Shown: positions 21,655 to 33,830, numbered from the stretch's first letter. The stretch is 64,000 nucleotides of DNA from Lithodes maja (GCA_037953745.1 JBAKBP010007638.1:33961-97960), one strand, 5' to 3'. Numbers and translations: made by a program. The notes: a model not told the origin generated them from the sequence alone.

Positions 21655-22154
21655 GTACGAAACTACATATTTTGTATTCATTTTTATTGGGTTTCTAAGT
21701 ATCAAAGTAAATAATATTACAAAATAAGGGTCATAATTGTCAACAAAATTTCATTGAAAAGTCGGCCCTCTCAATGTAAGTCAAATAATACTTATTTTGG
21801 CCTTTTTCGTTTGCCCTTATTTTGTATTACTTTCATGTGTTTTGGGATGGTTATTTAATTGCTGATTTGGTTCATAGGGTGCATATGTATGATCATAGTG
21901 AGTTTTAGGCATATTCATTGAGAAGTAGGCCTACTTGATTTATGATTTTTTTTTCCCAGGATTTTTGCCCCCAGAAAGTCGACCCTCTCAAAGTTCAATC
22001 AACATAACGTTATAGTATCGCTATCTATTAGTTCCTATTCCAATTTGTGAACGTTACATGTCTTCTAGTATTTTTTTTTATAATTGTATGTAAAAAAGGT
22101 TATTCCATATGTTGAACAACTATTTATTGTGTTCTGTCATATTTTCTTCCACAG

Positions 22155-22923
22155 AATACATTGGCATGGATGAGGCGGGACAGAGAGAACACCGTATACA
22201 GCAAAATGAGGCCGAGATGTTGCCAATGGAGGATGCGCATAGCCTAGAAACTAATGATGCTATTGAAATTCTCATAAACAATGCTGCATCATTAATCCAC
22301 GATGGCCGTGCACCAGCAAGCCAACATATGAAGAAAGAATAAGTCAACCTGAGAGATGCACTGATTGTGAGACTGTTCGTTCGCTGCCTACGAAGAAATC
22401 AGGAGTTTACTGAATTTACAATCAGTGCCTACGAGGGAAGCACAAACGGCGTCGAAGATGGTAGAGTAGCACGACACAAAACGGGGGCCAAAGACCCCTG
22501 CATCTTCTACTTAGGCAATACAGAGGCAGCTGCTCTTGAGGCGTACATGAAATATTATCGCCCAGTAGTTGCCACATGGGTAAGGCCAAAATGTAAGATG
22601 TTTGTGAATCGGGAGGGCAACAACACCGACGGCCAATCTTGCTCTCACCTCTCAGTAGAAAATGTAGGGAAAATCATTGCCAAGATGGGACTGAGGGCAG
22701 GCATTGTTGGGGAGTGGGCAGCCGGAAGCTACGACATGAACAGATCACAGCTGCCCTCAGAGATGAGGATATACACCTGCCAACAGACAAACCCTTGCAA
22801 CCTTGGCCTGCCACAGCATGATAACATCCAGAAAAAAACTACGACTTCACCAATCACAGGACTACTGGAGAACGAGTTGTAAACATTCGAAAGGATCTAC
22901 GTTGTAATGCAGCATCAGGGTAG
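22155..22923 (+). pseudogene. Tyrosine-recombinase-like exon, unit 1
   Basis: Follows the acceptor 'ttcttccacag'. It reads 'YIGMDEAGQREHRIQQNEAE' and 'ETNDAIEILINNAASLIHDG', then an in-frame TAA at about 22340, then 'VRLFVRCLRRNQEFTEF', 'ARHKTGAKDPCIFYL', 'AYMKYYRPVVATW' and 'MFVNREGNN'. The Arg, HKTG and Y..Y.RP pattern matches the catalytic-domain start of tyrosine recombinases (Crypton-like and related eukaryotic families). After 'IIAKMGLR' a frameshift moves the rest ('HEQITAALRDED', 'HSMITSRK') to other frames, where an H and a Y suited to the active site can be seen. It could not make a recombinase as it stands. Confidence 0.55.
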
Positions 22924-22985
22924 GCGTTGATGAGGCATACAAGAAAGTTACAATTTTATTATTTTTATGTGGCAAAATGTACAAA

Positions 22986-23176
22986 TCTATATATATCTAT
23001 TGCCTGACGCCGCAATCCCCGAAGGGGTGGCCACCCACGAACCGCCCCCACGCACCTCTATCTCCAGTCAGTCGACGCCCCTCCCCCCCAACCAGCACCG
23101 CCTTCGTTCATATACTTCCTCACTCCATCCTTCCACCTAGCTCTCGTACACCCTCTTAGTCATTCTCTCGCTTTCT
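22986..23176 (-). mobile_element. RTE-like 3'-end scrap, unit 1
   Basis: 'tgacgccgcaatccccgaaggggtggcc' style sequence near 23002 matches the minus-strand 3' end of RTE copy Q at about 30027, preceded by 'ctatatatatctatt' like its tail. Only about 190 bp remain, and it replaces the start of the piggyBac-like block. Confidence 0.6.
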
Positions 23177-23740
23177 GACAACAATTGCGACAACGAAGCT
23201 AAACATGACGACATCGAGGACGATCTTATAGATATAGAGCCCACCCACAGTGTCGCTCCGTCGCCACCCACGCCAACCCTGTGGTGCCGGCGCCAGACAC
23301 GGATGCCCCCACACCTCCTCGTGCTACCACACCTCCTCGTGCTAGCACTCTGTCTTCACCACGTACTACCAGGAATACTTTGGCGTCATTACGACGTGAC
23401 TTCTCTTTTAGGGGCAGAGAGGAGCGACAGGAAAGGTAGGAAGTCACGGCTGCCATACAACCCCTCACCCACCCAAAGAAGGCAGGACTACCACGGCAAC
23501 GTAGAAGGCCTCCCTCCAATTATGACAGTACCGACGATGAAGAGAGTGTGGATGACCTGCCACCCTCCACACCTGCGCGTATCGGTGGAACGCACGCACC
23601 TGCCCGACCTGTCACACCTTCCGCACCTGCCACACCTGCCGCAACTCTCAGGGGCACTACCCGATCACCTGCCGAAGCTGCAAGAAGTCTGTGTGTGGTC
23701 ACCACCAGCTGAAGACCTGCATGGAATGCAACTCTTGAAG
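23177..23740 (+). pseudogene. piggyBac-like block, unit 1 copy
   Basis: Begins 'DNNCDNEAKHDDIEDD' without the MARRG start. A copy-specific TAG occurs near 23440 in the acidic/Pro-rich frame, and the Cys cluster remains at the end, with TGA then 'aggtaagaa'. Confidence 0.45.
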
Positions 23741-24235
23741 GTAAGAAACTACATATTTTGTATTCATTTTTATTGGGTTTCTAAGTATCAAAGTAAATAA
23801 TATTACAAAATAAGGGTCATAATTGTCAACAAAATCTCATTGAAAAGTCGGCCCTCTCAATGTAACGTCAAATAATACTTATTTTTGCCTTTTTCGTTTG
23901 CCCTTATTTTGTATTACTTTCATGTGTTTTGGGATGGTTATTTATATGCTGATTTGGTTCATAGGGTGCATATGTATGTTCATAGTGAGTTTTTGGCATA
24001 TTCATTTGAGAAGTACTTGATTTATGATTTTTTTTCCCAGGATTTATGCCCCCAGAAAGTCGACCCTCTCAAAGTTCAATCAACATAACGTTATAGTATC
24101 GCTATCTATTAGTTCCTATTCCAATTTGTGAGCGTTACATGTCTTCTAGTATTTTTTTTATAATTGTATGTAAAAAAAAGTTATTCCATATGTTGTACAA
24201 CTATTTATTGTGTTCTGTCATATTTTCTTCCACAG

Positions 24236-25003
24236 AATACTTTGGCATGGATGAGGCGGGACAGAAAGAACGCCATATACAGCAAAATGAGGCCGAGATG
24301 TTGCCAATGGAGGATGCGCGTAGCCTAGAAACTAATGATGCTATTGAAATTCTCATAAACAATGCTGCATCATTAATCCACGATGGCCGTGCACCAGCAA
24401 GCCAACATATGAAGAAAGAATAAGTCAACCTGAGAGATGCACTGATTATGAGACTGTTCGTTCGCTGCCTACGAAGAAATCAGGAGTTTACTGAATTTAC
24501 AATCAGTGCCTACGAGGGAAGCACAAACGGCGTCGAAGATGGCAGAGTAGCACGACACAAAACGGGGGCCAAAGACCCCTGCATCTTCTACTTAGGCAAT
24601 ACAGAGGCAGCTGCTCTTGAGGCGTACATGAAATATTATCGCCCAGTAGTTGCCACATGGGTAAGGCCAAAATATAAGATGTTTGTGAATCGGGAGGGCA
24701 ACAACACCGACGGCCAATGTTGCTCTCACCTCTCAGTAGAAAATGTAGGGAAAATCATTGCCACGATGGGACTGAGGGCAGGCATTGTTGGGGAGTGGGC
24801 AGCCGGAAGCTACGACATGAACGGATCACAGCTGCCCTCAGAGATGAGGATATACACCTGCTAACAGACAAGCCCTTGCAACCTTGGCCTGCCACAGCAT
24901 GATAACATCCAGAAAAAAACTACGACTTCACCAATCACAGGACTACTGGAGAACGAGTTGTAAACATTCGAAAGGATCTACGTTGTGATGCAGCATCAGG
25001 GTA
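24236..25003 (+). pseudogene. Tyrosine-recombinase-like exon, unit 2
   Basis: Same exon as at 22155 with the same TAA after 'HMKKE' and the same downstream frameshift. It differs by point changes (for example K to Y in 'RPKYKMF') and a TAA after 'MRIYTC' near 24862. Confidence 0.55.
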
Positions 25004-25066
25004 GGCGTTGATGAGGCATACAAGAAAGTTACAATTTTATTATTTTTATGTGGCAAAATGTACAAA

Positions 25067-25257
25067 TCTATATATATCTATTGCCTGATGCCGCAATCCC
25101 CGAAGGGGTGGCCACCCACGAACCGCCCCCATGCACCTCTATCCCCAGTCAGTCGACGCCCCTCCCCCCCAACCAGCACCACCTTCATTCATATACTTCC
25201 TCACTCCATCCTTCCACCTAGCTCTCGTACACCCTCTTAGTCATTCTCTCGCTTTCT
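25067..25257 (-). mobile_element. RTE-like 3'-end scrap, unit 2
   Basis: Second copy of the scrap at 22986, in the same place in the unit. Confidence 0.6.
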
Positions 25258-25820
25258 GACAACAATTGCGACAACGAAGCTGAACATGACGACATCGAGG
25301 ATGAGCTTATAGATATAAAGCCCACCCACAGTGTCGCTCCGTCGCCACCCACGCCAACCCTGTGGTGCCGGCGCCAGACACGGATGCCCCCACACCTCCT
25401 CGTGCTACCACACCTCCTCGTGCTAGCACTCTGTCTTCACCACGTACCACCAGGAATACTTTGGCGTCATTACGACGTGACTTCTCTCTTAGGGGCAGGG
25501 AGGAGCGACAGGAAAGGCAGGCAGTCACGGCTGCCATGCAAACCTTCACCCACCCAAAGAAGGCAGGACTACCACGGCAACGTAGAAGGCCTCCCTCCAA
25601 TTACGACAGTACCGACGATGAAGAGAGTGTGGATGACCTGCCACCCTCCACACCTGGGCGTATCGGTGGACCGCACGCACCTGCCCGACTGTCACACCTT
25701 CCGCACCTGCCACACCTGCCGCCACTCCCAGGGGCACTACCCGATCACCTGCCGGAGCTGCAAGAAGTCTGTGTGTGGTCACCACCAGCTCAAGACCTGC
25801 ATGGAATGCAACTCTTAAAG
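25258..25820 (+). pseudogene. piggyBac-like block, unit 2 copy
   Basis: As unit 1, but without its copy-specific TAG. A 1-base deletion at about 25688 (cccgactg) places the Cys cluster 'CHTFRTCHTCRHSQGHY' in the frame that starts at 25384. The cluster ends 'CMECNS' with TAA. Confidence 0.45.
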
Positions 25821-26317
25821 GTAAGAAACTACATATTTTGTATTCATTTTTATTGGGTTTCTAAGTATCAAAGTAAATAATATTACAAAATAAGGGTCAT
25901 AATTGTCAACAAAATCTCATTGAAAAGTCGGCCCTCTCAATGTAACGTCAAATAATACTTATTTTGTCCTTTTTCGTTTGCCCTTATTATTTATTACTTT
26001 CGTGTATTTTGAGATGGTTATTTATATGCTGATTTGGTTCATAGGGTGCATATGTATGTTCATAGTGAGTTTTAGGCATATTCATTGAGAAGTACTTGAT
26101 TTATGATTTTTTTTTCCCAGGATTTTTGCCCCCAGAAAGTCGACCCTCTCAAAGTTCAATCAACATAACGTTATAGTATCGCTATCTATTAGTTCCTATT
26201 CCAATTTGTGAGCGTTACATGTCTTCTAGTATTTTGTTTTATATAATTGTATGTAAAAAAAGTGATTCCACATGTTGTACAACTATTTATTGTGTTCTGT
26301 CATATTTTCTTCCACAG

Positions 26318-27086
26318 AATACTTTGGCATGGATGAGGCGGGACAGAGAGAACACCGTATACAGCAAATTGAGGCCGAGATGTTGCCAATGGAGGATGCG
26401 CGTAGCGTAGAAACTAATGATGCTATTGAAATTCTCATAAACAATGCTGCATCATTAAACCACGATGGCCGTGCACCAGCAAGCCAACATATGAAGAAAG
26501 AATAAGTCAACCTGAGAGATGCACTGATTGTGAGACTGTTCGTTCGCTGCCTACGAAGAAATCAGGAGTTTACTGAATTTACAATCAGTGCCTAGGAGGG
26601 AAGCACAACCGGCGTCGAAGATGGTAGAGTAGCACGACACAAAACGGGAGCCAAAGACCCCTGCATCTTCTACTTAGGCAATACAGAGGCAGCTGCTCTT
26701 GAGGCGTACATGAAATATTATCGCCCAGTAGTTGCCACATGGGTAAGGCCAAAATGTAAGATGTTTGTGAATCGGGAGGGCAATAACACCGACGGCCAAT
26801 GTTGCTCTCACCTCTCAGTAGAAAATGTAGGGAAAATCATTGCCAAGATGGGACTGAGGGCAGGCATTGTTGGGGAGTGGGCAACCGGAAGCTACGACAT
26901 GAACAGATCACAGCTGCCCTCAGAGATGAGGATATACACCTGCCAACAGACAAGCCCTTGCAACCTTGGCCTGCCACAGCATGATAACATCCAGAAAAAA
27001 ACTACGACTTCACCAATCACAGGACTACTGGAGAACGAGTTGTAAACATTCGAAAGGATCTACGTTGTGATGCAGCATCAGGGTAG
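26318..27086 (+). pseudogene. Tyrosine-recombinase-like exon, unit 3
   Basis: Third copy with the shared TAA and frameshift. It has its own extra TAG at about 26593 (Tyr to stop before 'EGS'). Confidence 0.55.
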
Positions 27087-27149
27087 GCATTGATGAGGCA
27101 TACAAAAAATTTACAATTTTATTATTTTTATGTGGCAAAATGTACAAAT

Positions 27150-27339
27150 CTATATATATCTATTGCCTGACGCCGCAATCCCCGAAGGGGTGGCCACCCA
27201 TGAACCGCCCCCACGCACCTCTATCCCCAGTCAGTCGACGCCCTTCCCACCCAACCAGCACCGCCTTCGTTCATATACTTCCTCACTCCATCCTTCCACC
27301 TAGCTCTCGTACACCCTCTTAGTCATTCTCTTGCTTTCT
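27150..27339 (-). mobile_element. RTE-like 3'-end scrap, unit 3
   Basis: Third copy of the scrap seen at 22986 and 25067. Confidence 0.6.
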
Positions 27340-27889
27340 GACAACAATTGCGACAACGAAGCTGAACATGACGACATCGAGGACGAGCTTATAGATATAG
27401 AGCCCACCCACAGTGTCGCTCCGTCGCCACCCACGCCAACCCTGTGGTGCCGGCGCAATACACGGATGACCCCACACCTCCTCGTGCTAGCACTCCGTCT
27501 TCACCACGTACCACCAGGAGTACTTTGGCGTTATTACGATGTGACTTCTCTTTTAGGGGCAGGGAGGAGCGACAGGAAAGGCAGGCAGTCACGGCTGCCA
27601 TACAACCCTTCACCCACCCAAAGAAGGCAGGACTACCACGGCAACGTAGAAGGCCTCCCTCCAATTACGACAGTACCGACGATGAAGAGAGTGTGGATGA
27701 CCTGCCACCCTCCACACCTGCGCGTATCGGTGGACCGCACGCACCTGTCCGATCTGTCACACCTTCCGCACCTGCCACACCTGCCGCAACTCTCAGGGGA
27801 ACTACCCGATCACCTGACGAAGCTGCAAGAAGTCTGTGTGGGTGTGGTCATCACCAGCTCAAGACCTGCATGGTATGCAACTCTTGAAG
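27340..27889 (+). pseudogene. piggyBac-like block, unit 3 copy
   Basis: Starts 'DNNCDNEAEHDDIEDELIDI'. Relative to the other units it lacks a short repeated 'cacctcctcgtgctaccac' segment and has small changes in the Cys cluster region ('gtgtgggtgtggtcatcac'). Confidence 0.45.
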
Positions 27890-28003
27890 GTAAGAAACTA
27901 CATATTTTGTATTCATTTTTATTGGGTTGCTAAGTATCAAAGTAAATTAATATTACAAAATAAGGGTCATAATTGTCAACAAAATCTCATTGAAAAGTCG
28001 GCC

Positions 28004-29621
28004 GTCTAACTCCCATTCATTATCACTTATCGGAACTGTATCATCCGCAAACAGCAGTATAGGTAGCTTCCACTCAATTCCCTCCCTTGACATTATTTCT
28101 TTTCAAGACTCCATCCATATATACAGTAAACAATCACGGGGCCATCACACACCCCTGTTTCAAACCAACATTCAGGTCAAAGAACTCGCTCTGCTCACTC
28201 TCCACACGTACTGCCGCCTTTGCACCCTCGTACATGCTCTTCACTGCTTTCAGCCACTTGCCATCTACTCCGTATATGCTATAAGTACTTTCCACAAACC
28301 TTCTCTATCCACTCTGTCATAGGCCTTCTCCAAGTCCATAAAGGCAACATACACCTTTTGTTTCTTCGCCAGATATTTCTCCACTACACAATTCAGGGTA
28401 AAAATCTGATCTACACATCCTCCTCCCTTCCGAAAACCTCCCTGCTCGTCGCCTATCCATTTCTCCGTTCTCACTCTCACTCTCTCAATCACTATCCTAC
28501 TGTATACCTTCCCTACTACGCTTAGAAGACATATTCCTCGGCGGTTACCACACACCCCTCTTTCCCCTTATATAGGGGGACTGTTATGCCAGTCTTCCTG
28601 TCATCGGGTGCACTCCCCTTCTCCCATGCTAGTTTGCACATTTTCCATACCCCTTCGATCACTATCTCACTACCTTAACTCAACATTTCTCCACACACTC
28701 CATCTGTTCCTGGTGCTTTCCCCAACTTCACTCTTGGCATGGCTTACCACACTTCTGATCTCCTGATCCCCACCATCCCCGCTCCTACTTCTCTGCTTCT
28801 CCCTCCCATACCATATCCAACTATGTTTGCTGGCTCTTCATTCCTTACATTTAGCAACTCATTGAAGTACTCCCTCCATCTTTCGACTCTCTCTTGCTTC
28901 TCGGCTAGCATTCTCCCATTCTTATCTTTCACACCCTTACTGTTTCCCCCTGCTACCTTCCCTAACTTTCTTGACTTCTTTCCTGAACAGTTTCTTAATT
29001 TCCCTCCATTTTACACTCCGATTCCTTCCAAATTCCTCATCTACTCTCCTCTTACTTTCCTTCACTACTCTCTTCACCACCCTCTTACTCTCCACGTATC
29101 TGGCTCATTTCTGTCTCTCGAAATCTTCATTCCCTCTACTACCCAACCACTCTCTATATGCTTGCTTCTTTTCTTTCACAGCTATCTTTACTTCTGCTGT
29201 CCACCATGCTGTACCTTTCACTCCCCTCCCTCTTCTCCTCACTCCACACCCCTCCTCACATGCTGCACAGATCTCATCCCTAAGCACCTTGCTCATCTCC
29301 TCCACTTCCTCCATAACTTCCAGGTCGAACCCACCTAGTCGTCTTTCTACTGCTCTCCTGTACTCTTCCCTGATGTCCTCCTCCTGTAACCTCTCCACCC
29401 TCCTCACCATTCCACCTTCCTCTTGCCTCCCTCTAGCTCTCCTCACCCACTTTTTTTTATATCCTAACCTTAGCTACTACTATATAATGATCCGACAGAC
29501 CCCCTACAATACCCCTATACGGCCTAGCCTCCATCACAGATTTCTTCATTTGTGCATCGACACATACATAATCAATCAATGACTTTCTTTCCACCACTGT
29601 CTTATCCTTCTTGAATTTGAA
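28004..29621 (-). pseudogene. RTE-like element copy P, 3'-truncated and broken
   Basis: The minus strand encodes, from right to left, the end of an APE endonuclease ('SLIDYVCVDAQM', 'GLSDHYIVVAKVRI' then a stop), a basic linker ('WWTAEVKIAVKEKKQAYREW'), 'RWREYFNELLNVRNEE', 'GICLLSVVGKVYSR' and 'GFRKGGGCVDQIF', then 'FMDLEKAYDRVDREGLW'. Stops and frame changes separate the pieces. It ends at 28004 in the middle of the RT (around the FADD region), where the tandem array begins, so the 3' half and tail are missing. Same family as Q, different from the element at 14376. Confidence 0.8.
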
Positions 29622-30004
29622 AAAAATAATTTTTGCTTTTTGTTTGTGAATTTAGGGAATTATTGTGTACTAATAAATAAATCATGCTACAATTAACTTT
29701 ATCTATGCATTCAAAAAAAACTTATGTATATTTTTTTGCCCACACTTTTCAGGTGACAGTCAACTAATGTACCCTTGGATGATGGGACTCGGTCAGTTCC
29801 AGGACTGTGAATCTCGGTCATGGATGAGCAAGGGCCTTCTTCGCCAGTTACACCAACCATCATAAAAGTGCAGGATCACAATCGAATATTGAGGTGAACC
29901 AAGCAGACCTGGAGAGGTCAATCAGTGAAGCATCGACAAGTTCCATCGTCAAGAAGAAGTTAAAAATTGATAGATCATGTAGCTAAGTAACGTTTTAAAA
30001 ATGC
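29622..30004 (+). other. Spacer with a possible terminal exon (29753-29986)
   Basis: After 'cacacttttcag' at 29741-29752 there is non-AT-rich sequence. One frame gives 'SNIEVNQADLERSISEASTS' and 'KKKLKIDRSCS' before a TAA at 29984. It could be the last exon of the recombinase-like gene, but I recognise no motif. Confidence 0.25.
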
Positions 30005-30864
30005 AATCTATCTATCTCTCTTTAGGCTGACGCCGCGATCCCCAAAGGGGTGGCCTCTTCCATACTGACCACCCTATTTCTTGTTACTGCTTTCAGCGTT
30101 CCTATAACCCTCTTCCCCTGTTATACCCTCTTCCGCACTTCTTCATCCATAGTCCCATCTTTACTCAACACACTGCCCAGATACTTAAAAGAGTTGACGA
30201 TCTCCATAGCCTGACCGTTCAGCTTCACCTCACACTCTGTGACTTCACCCCTTTCGAAGACCATAACCTTGCTCTTCCCCGCATTTACCTTCAAATTCCA
30301 TTTTTCGCACACTGTTCCAAACTCATTTACCGGACCCTGCAACTCCCATTCATTATCACTTATCGGAACTGTATCATCCGCAATCAGCAGTATAGGTAGC
30401 TTCCACTCAATTCCCTCCCTTTTCAGCGATACACCAACATCCACTGCTCTTGATATTATTTCTTTCATGACTCCATCCATATATACAGTAAACAATTACG
30501 GGGACATCACACACCCCTGTTTCAAACCAACATTCTGGTCAAAGAACTCGCTCTGCTCACTCTCCACACGTACTGCCGCCTTTGCACCCTCATACATACT
30601 CTTCACTGCTTTCAGCCACTTGCCATCTACTCCGTCTAATCTAAGTACTTTCCACAAACCTTCTCTATCCACTCTGTCATAGGCCTTCTCCAAGTCCATA
30701 AAGGCAACATACACCTTTTGTTTCTTCTCCACAACACAATTCAGGGTAAAAATCTGATCTACACATCCTCTTCCCTTCCTGAAACCTCCCTGCTCGTCGC
30801 CTATCCATTTCTCCGTTCGCACTCTCACTCTCTCAATCACTACCCTACTGTATACCTTCCCTAC
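30005..30864 (-). pseudogene. RTE-like element copy Q, 3' part
   Basis: The left end has the tail repeat 'atctatctatctctc' and the 'acgccgcgatccccaaaggggtggcc' 3' UTR hairpin. Minus-strand frames then give RT pieces 'LIADDTVPISDNEWEL', 'KVNAGKSKVMVFERGE', 'VGLKQGCVMSP', 'FMDLEKAYDRVDREGLW' and 'GFRKGRGCVDQIF'. The C-terminal domain is missing: after 'GTLKAVTRNK' the sequence jumps to the 3' UTR, an internal deletion. It is interrupted at 30864 by element R and continues at 34236. Confidence 0.8.
30859..30864. repeat. Target-site duplication of element R, left copy (CCCTAC)
   Basis: CCCTAC recurs at 34230-34235. In copy P the uninterrupted site reads 'ccctactacgcttag', which proves the join. 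Confidence 0.8.
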
Positions 30865-30939
30865 TTTTTATTATTTTATTTTTTAAGAGCCAATGAACGG
30901 AGGAAGGAAAAACACAGATAAAACAAAAAGGTCCATGTG

Positions 30940-33830
30940 CCTAAAGGCATCCTCTATTCATAAAATGTTTGTAACAACTGGATTTAAAAATTTGTAGATT
31001 GTAAGTTTGTGGAAAGCAATTCGAGGGAAGTGAATTCCAAAGAGTAGTAGTTCTAGGGATAAATTAATTTTGATAAGCAGAAGTTCTGCATTGTGGAGGA
31101 GAAAGTGTAAATTCATGGGCGCTCTCAGCTGCCCTAGTTCTACGGGGAAAGATGTGGAGAGGCGGCACAATTGAAGCAAGTTCCTCGGAACAATTGCTGT
31201 GAAAATATCTGTAGAATAATGCAAGGGATGCAACGTTTCTTCGTATGGATAATGTAGGAAGGTCCTGTGTGATTGCAGGATTATTGATTAATCTAATAGC
31301 TTTATTTTGAATTTTGTCCAACTGCCTTAATGCAACCACTCCACTTCCACTCCACAGAGGTGAACAGTAATCCATCTGAGAACGCACATGACTTTTATAT
31401 ATTACGGCCAACTGCTCGTCAGTGAAGAATTCTCGAACTCTGTACAGAAGTCCCAGTTTTTTAGAGGCATTCTTAGCAATGCTTCTAACATAATGTGTCC
31501 AGCTCAAGTTAGTAGTTAATGTTACACCGAGAATGTCAATACTAGGGGAAGTGGGAATATTTACATCATTAAAAAATATATGGGAGTCAGTGAGATTCTG
31601 TCGGTTAGAAAATTGAATGTACTTGGTTTTCTGTGCATTAAAGGAAACTAGATTCTTTTGTCCCCATTCATTAATTCTAGAAAGATCCTGGTTCAGAGAA
31701 ATTGCAGTGTTTATTTTTTAATTTATAAGATCGGGTTGGGTGAAAGAATTGGTAAATGTGAAGGAACTGTGGAGTGTTGAGTCATCTGCGTAGGAATGTA
31801 TTGGATTATGAGTGGTAGATATGAGATCATTGATATGAATGAGGAACAGAGTTGGGGCCAAAACTGATCCCTGGGGAACACCAGCATGTATTGAGTGAAA
31901 TTGAGAATAAAGGCCATCTACCATTACACGTATTTTTCTGTTATGAAGATAAGAAGAGATTAGTGGAACTAATGATGCAAGGCCGTAGTGTGACATCTTC
32001 GACAATAAGGATTGATGCCAGACTCTATCAAATGCCTTTGATATATCCAGTGCTATTGTATGTGTTTCACCATGTTGGTCTGTAGCTTGGTTGATTTGAT
32101 GCGTAAGAAGGCAAAGAATGTCTGCAGTTGATCGACATCGTCTAAAACCATATTGCCTATCACTGATTAATTTATTATTCTCAAGATGCTTAATTATGTG
32201 ATTATTTAATATAATTTCAAAGACTTTACCAAGAGTGGAAGTTATAGCTATTGGTCTGTAGTTTGATGGATCTGAAGAGGCACCTTTTTTAGGAACTGGA
32301 TGGATGTTTGCTTCTTTTCAGGGCACTGGGAAGCATGAGGTATGAGTACACAGACGGACAAATTTTGCCAATACAGGAGCGCTCGCTCCTGTATTGGCAA
32401 GGAGCAATTCTTAAGTACTATTGGAGGAATTTCATCTGGACCAGGAGCCTTATCTACTGAGAGATTCTGCAAAATAGTTTTGACATGTCTGGTGTGGATC
32501 TTAAGTGAGGGAATTTCAGGCGAATTAAAATTAAGTACAGGGACATCTTGATTTATTTCATCTAAGGTTGAGTTGGTGGAGAAAATATCCGCAAGAAGAT
32601 TAGCTTTACCTCGTGGATCACTTACAAGATTGCCAGTCGGAGATTTTAATGGTGAAATGGATGAAGCAGTAGTGAAGTTGGATTTGAATGAGTTAAGAGT
32701 AGACCAAAATATTTTGTTATCATTTGGATTATTTAGAGGTTTATTTGCCTGCTTGTGGAGAAAGTTTGATTTAGTTAGGTTTAACACAGTTTTGGCATGA
32801 TTTCTGATGTTTCTAAAGTAATTAAAGGCTTCATGTGTTTTTGATCTTGTGTATGCATTGTAGGTCATTGCTTTTTGTTCAGTTACTCTAGCACAATTAT
32901 GGTCAAACCATTTAGGTTTTAGGTGAATTAGATCTTTTACTGTACTTTTGATGAGGAATAAAAGTTTCCATTCCAATTTTTACAAAATCTTGTATGTGGC
33001 TCAAGGTGGAGTGTGCTTCATTAGAAAAGAAAGAGGTCCAGGGAATATCAATAAAGAAACCTTGAAGACCATCCCAGTCTGCCCAATCGTAATGCCATTT
33101 AGTCACCAAAACAGGTTCAGAGTGGGAAGGTGTGGTAGGTGATAGACAGGTGGCCTGTATCAGACAGTGATCAGCAGATCCAAGCGGGGACCTCACTGTA
33201 ACATCATAATTTTCTGAATTGGTTGTTAAAAATAAGTCCAGTAGGTGGGAATTATGATTATGATTATCTGGTACATGGGTAGGTTGGTTGACTAGTTGAG
33301 TGAGATTAAATGAGTCTGCAAATAGCTCACATTCAAGACCAGCATCATCAGTCCTGGCTGAATGAGTGAGCCATTCAACATTATGGACATTAAAGTCACC
33401 CAACACAGTGATTTCAGAAGAAGCATTTAAGTTGAGGACACTGAGTTGTGAGGACAGAGAATCAAAAAGACTTTGCTCTGGAGGAGTATTTGGGGAACGG
33501 TAGATGCAACATATGTATTTAAATTTACCAGCCGAAATTAATTTGTATATAGAAATAATCAAAATAGGGACAATTGAAACTAGTAACCTCCTCCAGGGCA
33601 ATTTCAGATTTTGCGAAGCAACATACACCTCCTTTAGGTCTGAAATTTTGGAGCAGTTGATAACCTGGAAAATTAAATCTAGACGTGTCAGATGTGGATG
33701 TTACTTGAGTCTCTGTCAAAAAAAGGAGAGTAGGGGATTCTGCTTGAAGAAATTGGTGTACATAATTGATCTTAGAGTGAAGTCCCCTTATATTGCTAAA
33801 GAAAAAGCTGCACCACGAACAGCTTTGGGA
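30940..33830 (-). pseudogene. Endonuclease-reverse transcriptase of element R, broken
   Basis: Pieces from 5' to 3': 'LTETQVTSTSDTSRFNFPGY' (near 33700); 'CCIYRSPNTPPEQSLFD', 'GDFNVHNVEWL' and 'GSADHCLIQATCL' of the endonuclease (33628-33100); 'KWFDHNCARVTEQK', 'IFWSTLNSFKS' and 'DKAPGPDEIPPIVLKNC' (32976-32400); RT 'GVPQGSVLAPTLFLIHINDL' and 'YADDSTLHSS' (32005-31760); and the C-terminal 'DYCSPLWSGSG' and 'LDKIQNKAIRLIN' (31507-31064). This is Jockey-clade layout. Frameshifts and stops between pieces inactivate it, and a 36-bp palindrome at 32365-32400 disturbs the RT. Confidence 0.8.
32365..32400. repeat. Perfect 17-bp inverted repeat with 2-nt spacer
   Basis: TTGCCAATACAGGAGCG, then CT, then its exact reverse complement. 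It lies in the RT coding remnant of R, where related proteins have no matching insert. Confidence 0.9.

Larger units (their letters stand above)
21655..28003. repeat. Tandem array: three full ~2.08-kb units and a partial fourth
   Basis: Units 21655-23740, 23741-25820 and 25821-27889, then a partial 27890-28003 cut by RTE-like copy P. Each starts at 'gtaagaaactacatatt' (gtacga in the first) and contains in order: intron-like AT-rich DNA, a recombinase-like exon, a minus-strand RTE 3' scrap, and the block seen at 21037. Units are very similar, differing by point changes and small indels. Shared stops and frameshifts show that the ancestor was already broken when duplicated. Confidence 0.9.

Noticed and set aside
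21185..21727. 180-codon overlapping frame in the piggyBac-like block and its counterparts at 23303, 25384 and 27331
   Set aside because: HLPxLSHLPHLPHL-type product arises from CACCTGC-rich DNA read in the wrong frame; the Cys/His frame is the protein-like one.
28739..29582. Plus-strand frames of 199 and 203 codons
   Set aside because: Opposite strand of RTE copy P, Ser/Leu/Pro/Thr-rich from A/G-rich sense codons.
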